From Phormidium sp. OSCR (GTDB lineage: Bacteria > Cyanobacteriota > Cyanobacteriia > Cyanobacteriales > Geitlerinemataceae): DNA of 56,494 nucleotides. The stretch covers positions 1 to 56,494 of the forward strand of contig LJZT01000015.1 in NCBI GenBank assembly GCA_001314905.1, given 5' to 3'. The position numbers and the translations under genes were made by a program. The notes under the pieces are model-generated. The model had not been told where the DNA came from and made no database searches. It was given only the letters and a program-made list of their open reading frames with translations. Below are positions 1 to 9,274 of the stretch, piece by piece (within the stretch, counting starts at the first letter, position 1; every line of letters begins with the position of its first letter).

Positions 1-82
1 CCAGAAACGTCTCCCCAAACCCCCCTGACCCCAAATGACGAATGACCTGGTAGCGGTCTTTAATTAGAGGCAATGTATCCAT
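1..82 (-). CDS. Serine/threonine protein kinase, N-terminal fragment
   Basis: Only the first 27 codons lie in the window; the gene runs off the left edge. Read leftwards from the ATG at 82 it gives MDTLPLIKDRYQVIRHLG followed by SGGFGETFL. RYQVIRHLGSGGFGETF is the glycine-rich ATP-binding loop that opens cyanobacterial Hanks-type (PknB-like) kinases. A GGAG ribosome site lies about 11 bases upstream. The gene is divergent from the FHA-domain ABC transporter at 289, and FHA domains bind phosphothreonine, so the neighbour is a plausible substrate or reader; that link is inference. The catalytic core is not visible, so activity cannot be judged. Confidence 0.85.
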   Translation of the reverse strand, partial: MDTLPLIKDRYQVIRHLGSGGFGETFL

Positions 83-288
83 GGTCTTGACTCCACAAGG
101 TTGAAACAATCTTGGTCAGGAACGGAAGCTGGGTCTAGTTTAACCTGAATTTTTCTGGGAAGGGGAGGGGGTTTTGTATCTTAGGTAACGAATGTTTGAC
201 CTGACTTGACTGGATGTTTGAGTTTTTCGAGAACTATCCTAGAATCATTGAAACGTCCTGAACCCGTTGCGGAAACCGATTTAGCCCC

Positions 289-2874
289 ATGAATTCTAGT
301 CAAACAACTCTGGTCAATCAATCTCCCGCCTATTTAGAGTTTAACTTTCAGGGAAAGATAAAGAAGTTTTCCCTCATGGGCGATCGCATCACCTTTGGAC
401 GTGCCCCAGATGTCGATTTAACCTTAGAAGGAGATGAGTGGGCCGCCATTTCCCGTTACCACGGGACCCTAACCCGTGAAGGAGACAGCTACAGCATTTA
501 TGATGGGGTTCTCCAGGGACAAGACCACAAGTTTAGTCGTAATGGACTCCTCTGCGGTCAGCGACGGGTGGGAACTTATCAACCCCATCTCCTCCAAGAT
601 GGCGATGAGTTACAGATTGGTCAAGATCCCCGTAATTTAGTCCGTTTGAAATATATTAATCCCAATGCCCCGCGTCGTCAGGATAGTTCGACGATTTCTA
701 AGTCAATTTCCTTGAAAAATCGCTCTTTAGAAATTGGTCGTAATCCCGCTTTACAAGGGTCTAATTTATATCTCGATGCCCCGGTAATCTCCCGCCGTCA
801 TGCCATTATCGATAATCCGGGACAGGGCTATGTTCTCTACGACAAAAGTACAAATGGTATTTTTATTACTCGCTCCGGCAAGGTTTTCAAGGCTAAAAAT
901 CAAGAAAAATTAGTGGATGGAGACTTAATTCGCATTGGTCCCTATGCCCTCATTCTTAAAGGCGATGAGCTACTATTAGAAGGTCGTGGCGATGGCTTGC
1001 GGATTGATGCTCTTCAACTGTTCCGCAAAGTGAATCGACACCCCGAAGATTTCTGGGAACAAGTGCAATGGTTCCTGGGACAAAAAATACCCGAAAAAAT
1101 CTCCCTCCTAAATAACGTTTCCGTCCCCCTCGAACCCGGTCAACTTGTGGCGTTGGTGGGAGGAAGTGGGGCGGGAAAATCAACCTTATTGGAAACTCTT
1201 TTAGGCATTCGTCCCGTTGATGAGGGCAATATTTATCTCAATAGTGATGATTTACGGCGGAATTTTAATATCTATCGGACTCAAATTGGCTATGTTCCTC
1301 AACAGGATATTGTCCATCGTAATCTGACGGTGACCCAAGTTTTGACCTTTGCGGCCCAGTTGCGGCTTCCTCCTGATACCGATGAAGCGGCGATCGCCCA
1401 AATTGTCCAGAAAACTCTCAGTATCGTCGCCTTGAGCGATCGCCCCAACAGTCTCGTCAGCCAACTCAGTGGCGGACAACTCAAGCGTGTCAGCATCGCC
1501 GTGGAACTCCTCGCCAATCCCAAACTCTTTTTCCTCGATGAACCCACCTCGGGCCTCGATCCCGGCTTAGACAAAAAAGTGATGGAACTGTTGCGAGATT
1601 TAGCCAAAGAGGAAAATCGCACCGTGGCCCTCGTCACCCACGCCACCGCCAATATCACCCTCTGCGATCGCGTGGCCTTCATGGGCCGAGGGGGAAATCT
1701 CTGTTACTTCGGCGACCCCAGCCAAGCCATACCATTTTTTAATGATTTTGTCAAGTCTCAAGGTCATCATCATGAACTCGACGGCTTTGCGGAAATTTAC
1801 ATCGAACTCGACAAGCCTCCTGAGGAGAACCAAGGCATTAAACCCGAAGAATACTGTCAACGCTGCGCCGAATTTTTCCGCAACCATCCCAGCTACGAAA
1901 CCTACGTCGAACGTCAATTAGTCCCCATCAGCACCTCCTCATCCGGGGTCAGCTCCCAATCGCCCCCAACCGTTGGCGTACAACGCTCAACCTCCCCAAA
2001 CCAGAGTCCTCAACAAGCCACGCCCTCTCCCTGGCGACAACTCTCAGTCTTATTACAACGGGATATCCAATTAGTTTTAGCCGATAAATTTAACCTAGCC
2101 TTAGCCCTTTTAACCGCTCCCATTGGCATTGGTTTAATTACCTTTGCCATTCGCGATCGCGAACCCTTCATTCTGCCAACGGACCCCGATCCCACCCTGG
2201 CCCCATTAGCCCTACGAGTCTTATTTGTCTTCACCTGTGCCGCCATTTGGGTCGGCTTATCCGGCTCCCTACAAACCATCGTCCGAGAAGCGGCCATTTA
2301 TCTGCGAGAACGGTTAGTCAACCTAGGATTAATTCCCTATCTAGGCTCCAAAGTTCTCGTCTTAGCCGGACTAGCTCTCATCCAAACGATACTGATGACG
2401 GCTGTCATTCTCCTCGGCTTCGAGTCTCCCGAACCTCAGCTCATTTCCTGGACTATGGGAGCGAGCGTCACCGCCTTCTTAACCCTCCTCACCAGTGGTT
2501 GTCTCGGCTTAGCCGTCTCCTGCTTTGTCAGCAACGAAACCCAAGCCAACACCGCCCTCCCCTTACTTCTGCTACCTCAAATCATCTTTTCGGGGGTCTT
2601 ATTCACCATGGATGGCGTGGCCAAATTTATCTCCTGGGTGATGCTGAGTCGTTGGTCTGTGGGAGCCTATGGGGCCTTAGTGAACGTGAATGAGATGGTT
2701 CCCGAACCCCAAACCTATCCCGATGGAACGGAGATTCCCCAAGCCTTTGAAGTGACCCCAGTCTATGACGCTGATTGGTCGAACCTGGGCTTAAACTGGG
2801 CCATCCTAGGGGTTCATGCTTGTGTCTATTTGGCGATCGCCCTCTGGCGACTGAAACAGAAAGATACCCTCTAA
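289..2874 (+). CDS. FHA-domain ABC transporter, ATPase fused to permease (ABCG-like half transporter)
   Basis: 861 residues. Two FHA domains come first (about 28-120 and 140-228), each with the GR, SRxH and NG core signatures (SRYHGTL, SRRHAII, STNGIFI). An ABC ATPase follows: Walker A GGSGAGKST near 290, signature LSGGQLKRVS near 393, Walker B LFFLDEPTSGLD near 413. A Ser/Pro/Gln linker (about 545-582) leads to an ABC2-type membrane domain with about six hydrophobic segments. The order ATPase then permease is that of ABCG half transporters, so it should dimerise in the membrane. The exported substrate is unknown. Regulation by phosphothreonine binding, perhaps through the divergent kinase, is inferred. 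The family call is secure. Confidence 0.9.
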   Translation: MNSSQTTLVNQSPAYLEFNFQGKIKKFSLMGDRITFGRAPDVDLTLEGDEWAAISRYHGTLTREGDSYSIYDGVLQGQDHKFSRNGLLCGQRRVGTYQPHLLQDGDELQIGQDPRNLVRLKYINPNAPRRQDSSTISKSISLKNRSLEIGRNPALQGSNLYLDAPVISRRHAIIDNPGQGYVLYDKSTNGIFITRSGKVFKAKNQEKLVDGDLIRIGPYALILKGDELLLEGRGDGLRIDALQLFRKVNRHPEDFWEQVQWFLGQKIPEKISLLNNVSVPLEPGQLVALVGGSGAGKSTLLETLLGIRPVDEGNIYLNSDDLRRNFNIYRTQIGYVPQQDIVHRNLTVTQVLTFAAQLRLPPDTDEAAIAQIVQKTLSIVALSDRPNSLVSQLSGGQLKRVSIAVELLANPKLFFLDEPTSGLDPGLDKKVMELLRDLAKEENRTVALVTHATANITLCDRVAFMGRGGNLCYFGDPSQAIPFFNDFVKSQGHHHELDGFAEIYIELDKPPEENQGIKPEEYCQRCAEFFRNHPSYETYVERQLVPISTSSSGVSSQSPPTVGVQRSTSPNQSPQQATPSPWRQLSVLLQRDIQLVLADKFNLALALLTAPIGIGLITFAIRDREPFILPTDPDPTLAPLALRVLFVFTCAAIWVGLSGSLQTIVREAAIYLRERLVNLGLIPYLGSKVLVLAGLALIQTILMTAVILLGFESPEPQLISWTMGASVTAFLTLLTSGCLGLAVSCFVSNETQANTALPLLLLPQIIFSGVLFTMDGVAKFISWVMLSRWSVGAYGALVNVNEMVPEPQTYPDGTEIPQAFEVTPVYDADWSNLGLNWAILGVHACVYLAIALWRLKQKDTL

Positions 2875-2932
2875 CATCTCGACCGGACGACCCTGAGCAT
2901 GAGAAAATCCCTAGAGACCCTCCGTTAGACCC

Positions 2933-4639
2933 ATGACCGACGCTCAACATCTCGAAGATACCCTCCTTAACCTCGATGGACGAGGCTATAAAGCCTACAA
3001 AGACTTGCGGGGACAATACCAGTTCCCAGACTTCAAACTCACCATCGACTATGTTCAAGGAGATCCCTTCGCCGCACCGAGTCAGTTGAGCGTCTGGGTT
3101 CCCATGAGTGTCGCGGGGTTTCCTGAGACCCTCTACGCCAGTCTCTCGCGGGAAGTGGCCCTGCGGGATTATCTAACCCGGGCCTTTTCTCGGGCCTGTC
3201 GCCAAATGAGTCAGAAACGGGGAACTGGCAAAAGTGGCGCGATCGCCGTCTGTCGTCTTGGCCAAGAAGTCCTAGCACGAACCTCAGCATTTGTCAATAG
3301 CAGTGGAGTCGAAGTCCGCTTCACCGTAGGACTTCCCGCCCAAGGACGGCGCATTTTGGGGCGACAGGCCGCCGAAATGCTTTGTGATGATATCCCGGAA
3401 CTGGTCGATCGCGCCCTCATCTACGAAAACCTGGATGCAGGGGCGATTCAGCAGCACGTGGAAACCGTCGAAGATGCCGACTGGCTGCGATCGCAACTCC
3501 CCCAACACAACCTCATCGCCTTCGTCGCCGACGGCTCAATTTTACCCCGCCGCAGTGGCGTCGATGCCCGTCCCCTTGAGAAAAACGCCGTTCCCTTTGA
3601 GTCTCCCGACTCCCTACGAGTCACCTTTAACCGGCCCAACGGCGGATCCATCAGTGGCATGGGGATTCCTCGGGGAATTACCCTGATTGTAGGCGGCGGC
3701 TATCACGGCAAATCCACCCTGTTACGGGCCATTGAACTAGGAGTCTATAATCGCATTCCCGGCGATGGTCGAGAATTTGTCGTCACCGATCGCGCCGCCG
3801 TGAAAATTCGCGCCGAAGATGGTCGTTCCGTGCGTGGCGTCGATATTTCACCTTTCATCAACAATTTGCCCCAAGGACAAAGTACCACGGCCTTCTCCAC
3901 CGAAAACGCCAGTGGCAGTACCTCCCAAGCCGCCAATATCATCGAAGCCATCGAAGCCGGGGCCACGGCGTTACTCATTGACGAAGATACCTCAGCGACC
4001 AACTTCACCATCCGCGATCGCCGGATGCAAGAATTGATCGCCAAAGAACATGAACCCATCACCCCCTTTGTCGATCGCGTGCGGCCCCTGTTTGAGGAAC
4101 AAGGGATTTCCACCATTCTCGTCATGGGTGGAAGTGGCGACTATTTCGAGGCCGCCGATACGGCGATCGCCATGACCCATTATCGTCCCCAAAACGTCAC
4201 CGAGCAGGTGAAAGACATCGCCGCCAAGTATGACACTGGCCGCCAAACCGAGGCCCGTGGAGGACTCGGACCCCTCACCCCTCGCTATCTTCTCCCCGAA
4301 CATCTCGACCCCAGTCGCGGCAAACGGGCCGTGAAATGGCAAGTACGAGACGAAGATGAAATCATCTTTGGCAACGATGAAATTGACCTCTCCGCCGTCG
4401 AACAACTCGTCGATGCCGGTCAGTTGCGGGCCATTGCCGAAGCCATGGTCTATCTCAAACAGGAATACTCCCGAACGGATAAGACTCTCAGACAGGTGTT
4501 AGACGACATTGAGGCGGCGATCGCCTGCCAAGGCTTAGATATCCTCTCCCCCTTTCCCGTGGGCAATCTAGCCCAATTCCGTCGTTTTGAACTGGCCGCC
4601 GCCTTAAACCGCCTCAGACAACTTCAAGTCAAACAATAA
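2933..4639 (+). CDS. Predicted ABC-class P-loop ATPase (COG3044 type)
   Basis: 568 residues, with no membrane segment or signal peptide. The protein matches the bacterial 'predicted ATPase of the ABC class' family: a long N-terminal region, a central unusual Walker A GGGYHGKSTLLRAIELGVY (about residues 251-269), a serine-rich stretch containing FSTENASGSTSQAANI, and a Walker B LLIDEDTSATNF followed by IRDRRMQ. The biological role of the family is not established; it is distinct from transporter ATPases. It starts 58 bases after the FHA-ABC gene and may be co-transcribed, but there is no overlap. The ATG at 2933 gives the usual family N-terminus. Confidence 0.85.
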   Translation: MTDAQHLEDTLLNLDGRGYKAYKDLRGQYQFPDFKLTIDYVQGDPFAAPSQLSVWVPMSVAGFPETLYASLSREVALRDYLTRAFSRACRQMSQKRGTGKSGAIAVCRLGQEVLARTSAFVNSSGVEVRFTVGLPAQGRRILGRQAAEMLCDDIPELVDRALIYENLDAGAIQQHVETVEDADWLRSQLPQHNLIAFVADGSILPRRSGVDARPLEKNAVPFESPDSLRVTFNRPNGGSISGMGIPRGITLIVGGGYHGKSTLLRAIELGVYNRIPGDGREFVVTDRAAVKIRAEDGRSVRGVDISPFINNLPQGQSTTAFSTENASGSTSQAANIIEAIEAGATALLIDEDTSATNFTIRDRRMQELIAKEHEPITPFVDRVRPLFEEQGISTILVMGGSGDYFEAADTAIAMTHYRPQNVTEQVKDIAAKYDTGRQTEARGGLGPLTPRYLLPEHLDPSRGKRAVKWQVRDEDEIIFGNDEIDLSAVEQLVDAGQLRAIAEAMVYLKQEYSRTDKTLRQVLDDIEAAIACQGLDILSPFPVGNLAQFRRFELAAALNRLRQLQVKQ

Positions 4640-4693
4640 CCCCTCCAAAATGACCCATTGAGTCATGTCAAGCAATAGCAAAAACACAAAAAA

Positions 4694-4715
4694 AGCCCAT
4701 TTCTAGAAATGGGCT
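4694..4715 (-). terminator. Rho-independent terminator of the fasciclin gene
   Basis: A perfect 22-base palindrome with arms AGCCCATTTCT / AGAAATGGGCT. On the minus strand it is followed directly by a run of seven T, the classical terminator form, about 47 bases after the fasciclin stop. The plus-strand side lacks a T run, so it would serve the upstream plus-strand gene less well. The flank 4725-4752 carries a short imperfect tandem repeat (AATTGTCCATTATC-like), a common intergenic filler here. Confidence 0.8.
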
Positions 4716-4762
4716 AAATCATTATTAATTGTCCATTATCAATTATCCATTACCCGACCAAC

Positions 4763-5452
4763 CTACCAAGTAACCGGGAAAGTCCGAGGTGCCGGTTGAG
4801 ACCTGGGAGTAGAGCGAGGAGTCGTAGTCCTCGTCTCGGTCGTCTCCGTCCTAGTCCTTTCGGTTTCCGTAGTGGTGGTCGTGGAGCGTTCGTCTAACCG
4901 AGATTGCAAATCACCGGGAACAATCACCGTATCAATCTTGTGAATCACCCCATTATTGGCCGGAATATCCGTGTCAATGACACGAGCGGGGCCAACATTA
5001 ACCCGATTTCCCTGAACCCGAGCATTAACTGGGCCATTCAGCGTGTCCAACACTTCGTTACCAATATCATTGGCTTCGAGGACTTCTGGCACAACGTGCA
5101 TTCCTAAAACATCCTGCAACAAATCCCGATTCGCCGGGTCAGTTAAGGCATTCACCACAGACTGAGGCAAATCTTGAAACGCTTGGTCCGTGGGAGCAAA
5201 CAACGTGAACGGTCCGTCATTGGCTAAGGTGTCCGCCATTCCGGCTAAATCCGCCAGTTGTAGCAGCGTGTTCATATCGCCGGCCGCCGCGAGAGCATCC
5301 ACCAAACTTCCCATACCCATCTGAGCCACGTCCGTCTCTAACTCAGGGGAGGGGGCGGTCACGTCAGCACGACTTGGGGTCACAGCCAGCGTTGTCGCAC
5401 TCAATAGCACCATTGCACCCGTAAGCCATTGGAATCGGCGTTGAGAATTCAT
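4763..5452 (-). CDS. Secreted fasciclin (FAS1) domain protein
   Basis: 229 residues from the ATG at 5452 (MNSQRRFQWL). An ATG nine codons upstream is possible, but the later start gives a cleaner signal peptide: basic N-terminus, hydrophobic MVLLSATTLAV, cleavage near PSRA-DV. One FAS1 domain fills about residues 45-185, with the typical FTLFAPTDQAF and NNGVIHKIDTVIVP blocks. A low-complexity tail rich in Thr, Glu and Arg ends the protein. FAS1 proteins act in cell-surface adhesion; here export to periplasm or surface is expected. It stands alone between a terminator and an intergenic repeat. Confidence 0.9.
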   Translation of the reverse strand: MNSQRRFQWLTGAMVLLSATTLAVTPSRADVTAPSPELETDVAQMGMGSLVDALAAAGDMNTLLQLADLAGMADTLANDGPFTLFAPTDQAFQDLPQSVVNALTDPANRDLLQDVLGMHVVPEVLEANDIGNEVLDTLNGPVNARVQGNRVNVGPARVIDTDIPANNGVIHKIDTVIVPGDLQSRLDERSTTTTTETERTRTETTETRTTTPRSTPRSQPAPRTFPVTW

Positions 5453-5524
5453 ATATCTTATTGATATCTTATTGAACAACAGTCGTCATTCTAACGCAAG
5501 TTTTTGGGAATGTTGGGGAAAATA

Positions 5525-5566
5525 GGGAACAAGGAACGGGGAACGGGGAGCGGGGAACGGGGAACC
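5525..5566. repeat. STRR heptamer array (GGGAACG type)
   Basis: About six tandem copies of a heptamer GGGAAC(G/A), one reading GGGAGCG. Short tandemly repeated repetitive sequences of 7 bp are known in filamentous cyanobacteria. The same unit recurs at 26.5, 28.4, 32.5, 47.2 and 56.4 kb in this window. Confidence 0.9.
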
Positions 5567-5672
5567 CCCCGAATCATGTCCTAGGATTATTTGTAGCGAT
5601 TCTTATTCCCTCTAATGCTGAAGTCCGTCAAAATAATACCATTTAAAGACACAGGCAAAGGCTCGTCAGGAT

Positions 5673-5900
5673 ATGATATCAAAAAAATATGATATCAAAA
5701 AACAAATACCTGCACTCAATAAAAACGATGAATGGCTAGGAGTGACTTATTTTCAATGGTTGCAGCATATCTGTTTTAACCTAGGTGTAGCCTTTGACAA
5801 TTTTTTCGAGCGAAGGACAGGCGATCCTAGCTTTAAATCTAAACATGATAAACAGTTAATTCATCAATTTATTTGCAAGAAATCACACCAGATATCCTGA
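5673..5900 (+). pseudogene. Remnant of an IS605-type TnpB (OrfB) transposase
   Basis: 75 codons. The stretch ALNKNDEWLGVTYFQWLQ, then LNLGVAFDNFFERRTGDP, then FKSKHDKQ, follows the N-terminal region of cyanobacterial TnpB proteins (a WL...LQ...L..AF.NFF......P.FKSK pattern). Normal TnpB is about 400 residues; the start is degraded (a duplicated ATGATATCAAAAAA-like stretch) and everything after the FKSK block, including the RuvC-like catalytic centre and zinc finger, is missing. No TnpA or element ends are seen. Read as a dead insertion-sequence relic; identification is from pattern memory. Confidence 0.6.
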
Positions 5901-5924
5901 AGACCCCCTGTTTATTGCTATTCC

Positions 5925-6425
5925 CTAACGGCGAAATCGACAGTCTCTTAACCAGGTTTGAACTGCTTGGCCGACAGCCCCTTGACTACTCTCTCGGGGA
6001 GGGCTAACAATCCCTGGTTCGGGATAGTCGCCAAGACTAGAAAACATAGAAACTAACCACCAACCCTCTTCATTTTGAGTGAGAAAAAGCCAATGAAACT
6101 GTTGGATTTCTCCAGTTTCACCACCGCTATGAGTGCGTTCTAAGGTAGTGATAAAAACCTGTTCAACGTCTTCGGGGATTGGCTCGTCCAAGGGAAGTGG
6201 CTCAAAGTCTGGGTTCCCGGCCACTAACACGGTGGTTCGGTGGCTGGGGGGACCTTGGACATCCTGCGATCGCCGCAACACCCGATTCACATAACCGGGT
6301 AACTCGGGCAACATCTCCTCAATTACGGGTTCGAGGGCGGTGGGACAGCTTTGAACTGGGGTGGCCAGTAGCCCCCAAGTTAGGAGAATCCCCCCCAGTC
6401 TGGCGATTCGTTGTCCCTGAACCAT
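5925..6425 (-). CDS. Small exported protein of unknown function behind chlD
   Basis: 166 residues from ATG 6425 (MVQGQRIARL), five bases after the chlD stop; an ATG at 6455 inside chlD is also open but would lengthen the pre-signal region. Hydrophobic segment LGGILLTWGLLATPVQS followed by Cys looks like a signal peptide, with only a weak lipobox. The mature part is soluble, with ERTHSGGETGEIQQFHWLFL and WWLVSMFSSLG stretches. I do not recognise a named family. Tight spacing to chlD suggests co-transcription, but nothing shows a chlorophyll role. Confidence 0.65.
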   Translation of the reverse strand: MVQGQRIARLGGILLTWGLLATPVQSCPTALEPVIEEMLPELPGYVNRVLRRSQDVQGPPSHRTTVLVAGNPDFEPLPLDEPIPEDVEQVFITTLERTHSGGETGEIQQFHWLFLTQNEEGWWLVSMFSSLGDYPEPGIVSPPRESSQGAVGQAVQTWLRDCRFRR

Positions 6426-6429
6426 GACC

Positions 6430-8508
6430 TTACCCCATTGCGTCTTTGAGGGCATTTTGGGTCATCGAGGCGATCGCCTGATCACTGGCTTTAGGCAGAT
6501 GATAGTAGGTTCCGCCAGCGGTTTGGGCCAGTTCCTTGGCGAATCCCGTCGAGACAAAACGGCTTTCGGTGTTCACCACCAATAACTGAATCCCCAGGGC
6601 GCGAATCCGTCCGGCGATATCCAGTAATTCGGCTTTGATGTCGGGTTTGTCGTTGGGATCAATCTCTTCCCCGAGCGATCGCGCCAGAGGAATGTTCCCC
6701 CGGCCATCGGTAATCGCCACAATCGCCGTTTGTCCCACATCCCCCGACTGTTGGGCGTTGAGACAGACGCGCACCGCTTGAGTTAAGCCGTGGGCCAGGG
6801 GCGAACCGCCTCCACAGGGCATCCGTTCGAGACGGCGACGGGCCTGGGTGATGGAACGGGTGGGGGGAAGCAGGACTTCGGCTTGTTCGCCCCGGAAGGG
6901 AATCAGGGAGACCTGATCGCGGCTTTGATAGGCTTCCGTTAACAGTTGAATCACCGCCCCTTTGGCCGACTGCATCCGGTTTAAGGCCATCGAACCCGAC
7001 GCATCGACGAGGAACACCACTAAGGCCCCGGCTTTACGAGCCAGGCGTTTGGCCCGTAGGTCGCTTTGCTCGACAATGACGGTGCGATCGGGGTTCCGGA
7101 GGCGGCGGGCTTTCTGATAGGGGGCCGCAGCCCGGAGGGTGGCATCCACGGCCACGCGCCGGACTTTGCCCTGGGGCAGAATGGGTTTGATATAGCGGCC
7201 GCGATCGTCGGAGATAATCAGACTGCGGCTGCCGGAGTTGCCGGCCCGTTGCATGGTTTGGGCGAAGTTCATCACTTCGGGGTCCAAAATTACCCCTTCT
7301 GGGTCGAAGATAAACTCCTCGGGGACATCGGGAGTTTGGTCTTCGGGTTGTTCTAACTCCTCGTCCTCTTGGTCGTCTTCGTTGTTGTCCTCCTCGTTCT
7401 CATCGTTGTCTTGGGGGTCGTTGTCGTCCTCATCCTGGGGCGATTCTGGGGGCGGAGGCGGGGGGGGTTGTTCTTCTTCTTCGGGAGGGGTCTGGACCAC
7501 CGTAGAGCGCGGCACAATCACCAGTTCCACAGCTCGCCGCAGGTCATCGGCGTTGACATCGGTGCGGCCTTCCAGGGCGGCGGCGGCTTGGGCCACACGC
7601 AGGGCGAAGAGTTCGGCCCGATGACCCTGGACGACTCCCCGGATGGCTTCGTTGACGAGATATTGGACTTGTTCGGCTTTAACTTGAACGTCTGGGAGCC
7701 ATTCTCGGGCTAGGAGGATTTGGGTTTTCAGTCCGTCGATGTCGTCGTCGAATTGTTTGAGGAACTCGTCGGGGGATTTGGCGTAGTTTAAGACTTGTTG
7801 GACCGCTTCGACGCGCATATCGAGTCCGAGGACGCGATCGGCTGAGAGGGTCATGGCGATGCGATCGAGCAGGTGTTCCCGGAGGGGGCCTTCTTGGGGG
7901 TTGTAGGTGGCGATGAGGAGAGGTTTGCAGGGATGTTGAATGCTGATTCCTTCCCGTTCGATGATGTTGCGGCCTTCGGTGAGGACGCTGAGGAGCAGGT
8001 TGGCGATTTCACTGTCGAGGAGGTTGATTTCATCGACGTAGAGGACGCCGCGATGGGCTTTGGCCAGGAGTCCGGGTTGGAAGACGGGTTCGCCTTTTTG
8101 CACGGATTGTTCGACATCAACAGACCCCAGGAGCCGGTCTTCGGTGACGTTGAGGGGAATCTGCACGAAGGGGGCGGCGATGACTTGGGTGTTGAGGTCG
8201 CTGATGTCGTCGGGGTTATCGTGGCTGCGGTTGGCGTAATGCTCTAGGGCGATGTCGTCCCATTCGTCGGGGCGGGTGGGGTCGCAGTTACTGATCGATT
8301 CGCTCAGGACTTCGATGGGGGGAAGCAGGGCGTGTAAGGCCCGAGCCATGACGGATTTGGCGGTTCCTCGTCGGCCGGCGATCGCCACTCCACCGACGCC
8401 GGGGTCTACGGCGGATAACAGGAGGGCGATTTTGATGGCCTCTTGGCCAATGACGGCACTCAGGGGAAAGGTGGTTCGAGTGGCAGTGGTAAGGGCTGGC
8501 GCTGACAT
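6430..8508 (-). CDS. chlD: Magnesium chelatase subunit D
   Basis: 692 residues, usual for cyanobacterial ChlD. It is the MgATP-dependent partner of ChlI and ChlH that inserts Mg2+ into protoporphyrin IX, the first committed step to chlorophyll. Domains: AAA+ module (about 15-335; P-loop GRRGTAKS at 45-52, a degenerate form typical of ChlD), a Pro-rich then Asp/Glu-rich linker (about 343-390), and a C-terminal von Willebrand A domain whose MIDAS motif DASGSMA begins near 499. The gene is not next to chlI, which lies 32 kb away. A small exported protein follows five bases downstream. Confidence 0.97.
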   Translation of the reverse strand: MSAPALTTATRTTFPLSAVIGQEAIKIALLLSAVDPGVGGVAIAGRRGTAKSVMARALHALLPPIEVLSESISNCDPTRPDEWDDIALEHYANRSHDNPDDISDLNTQVIAAPFVQIPLNVTEDRLLGSVDVEQSVQKGEPVFQPGLLAKAHRGVLYVDEINLLDSEIANLLLSVLTEGRNIIEREGISIQHPCKPLLIATYNPQEGPLREHLLDRIAMTLSADRVLGLDMRVEAVQQVLNYAKSPDEFLKQFDDDIDGLKTQILLAREWLPDVQVKAEQVQYLVNEAIRGVVQGHRAELFALRVAQAAAALEGRTDVNADDLRRAVELVIVPRSTVVQTPPEEEEQPPPPPPPESPQDEDDNDPQDNDENEEDNNEDDQEDEELEQPEDQTPDVPEEFIFDPEGVILDPEVMNFAQTMQRAGNSGSRSLIISDDRGRYIKPILPQGKVRRVAVDATLRAAAPYQKARRLRNPDRTVIVEQSDLRAKRLARKAGALVVFLVDASGSMALNRMQSAKGAVIQLLTEAYQSRDQVSLIPFRGEQAEVLLPPTRSITQARRRLERMPCGGGSPLAHGLTQAVRVCLNAQQSGDVGQTAIVAITDGRGNIPLARSLGEEIDPNDKPDIKAELLDIAGRIRALGIQLLVVNTESRFVSTGFAKELAQTAGGTYYHLPKASDQAIASMTQNALKDAMG

Positions 8509-8670
8509 AGGAGCGGTTTAGGGGGGTCGAGGCCTATAGTGCTTGTTTTGTGATCCTACACTGTGATGGGAACGAGGGGAATGGTTTTTGCGTGGCGACT
8601 CTGTGGCTAATGGTTGGCGTGAGGGGCTTCGGCGGTATCAAAACCCTCGCCTTAAGGAGCTGATTTCATC

Positions 8671-8745
8671 GCCAGTCTGTGGGGAAAAGCCACCGGGGAG
8701 ATGACCACTGATGAGATGTTCAACTTAATGCGGGGTGAGGAATGA
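8671..8745 (+). pseudogene. C-terminal scrap of a VapB-type antitoxin
   Basis: The frame reads ASLWGKATGEMTTDEMFNL then MRGEE and stop. The SLWGK....MTTDE...L.RGE pattern is the typical C-terminus of antitoxins paired with PIN toxins. No open N-terminus precedes it. Its TGA overlaps the ATG of the next fragment by four bases (ATGA), the coupling expected for an antitoxin-toxin pair. Confidence 0.6.
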
Positions 8746-8843
8746 CGGATGTTCTCGTGGATAGCAATGTGATTCTGGATGTGTTGTGTGAGGCGATCGC
8801 CTTGACCAGATTTCTACATCAGTCCTTAAGTTTCGCGAGATGA
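8742..8843 (+). pseudogene. N-terminal scrap of a PIN-domain (VapC) toxin
   Basis: 33 codons beginning MTDVLVDSNVILDVLCE, the characteristic PIN start with the first catalytic Asp (VDSN). The homology ends after about 16 residues; a HIP1 site (GCGATCGC) lies at the break and the frame closes soon after. The other catalytic acidic residues are missing, so it cannot be active. Confidence 0.65.
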
Positions 8844-9000
8844 AAGCTTTGGGTGGAGTTATAAAAAACCGGGGTTTCTAGCTGCATCGCGATTCCGTTA
8901 CCAAGATTCAACCCAAAAACCGGGGTTATGAGGCTTGGCAATGGGGGACAATAGATGATGACAGAGGACAGACTTAGGCGAATTGGAGGTGAAGGTTAAC

Positions 9001-9274
9001 ATGATCCAGACTGCGATCGCACTGCCGATGGATAACATCGATGGATAACATTGCTGAATTTTGCCAAAAGTGGAATGTCACAGAGTTTGCCTTATTTGGC
9101 TCAATTCTGCGGGAGGATTTTAATGGCAATAGTGATGTTGATGTGATGGTACAATTTCATCCTGAAGCGCATCCTACTCTGTTTGATTTAGCTGAAATGG
9201 AAGAGGAACTCAAACAACTATTTGCAACTCTTGACGGAATATTCGACGGGTTCTCTGTTGGGGGGAGAGATTGA
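9001..9274 (+). pseudogene. MNT-type nucleotidyltransferase antitoxin, frameshifted and truncated
   Basis: The core FALFGSILREDF then NGNSDVDVMV contains the GSx10DxD motif of MntA-like minimal nucleotidyltransferases. The likely native start is ATG 9001 (MIQTAIALPMDNI), but a perfect 13-bp tandem duplication (9026-9038 and 9039-9051) shifts that frame into a stop; only an internal ATG at 9041 reads on. The 3' end, which should hold the third catalytic acidic residue, is lost: after about EELKQLF the frame enters DNA belonging to an xisI-like gene and stops. No HEPN toxin follows. Probably inactive. Confidence 0.75.

Larger units (their letters stand above)
8509..9000. other. Gene-poor stretch upstream of chlD with toxin-antitoxin debris
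   Basis: No intact gene. It holds the chlD promoter region, two fused antitoxin/PIN fragments (annotated separately) and, at about 8864-8930, two copies of an AAAAACCGGGGTT-type motif related to the AGAAACCGGGTTTCT palindromes found at 9.5 and 43 kb. The pattern is one of decayed accessory DNA. Confidence 0.6.

Noticed and set aside
206-240. A sigma-70 promoter (TTGACT ... TATCCT) before the FHA-ABC gene
   Set aside because: The spacing of about 23 bases between the two hexamers is too long to support it.
7066-8247. Long plus-strand frames opposite chlD
   Set aside because: They mirror the acidic linker and AAA+ region of chlD on the other strand and have no protein-like features.
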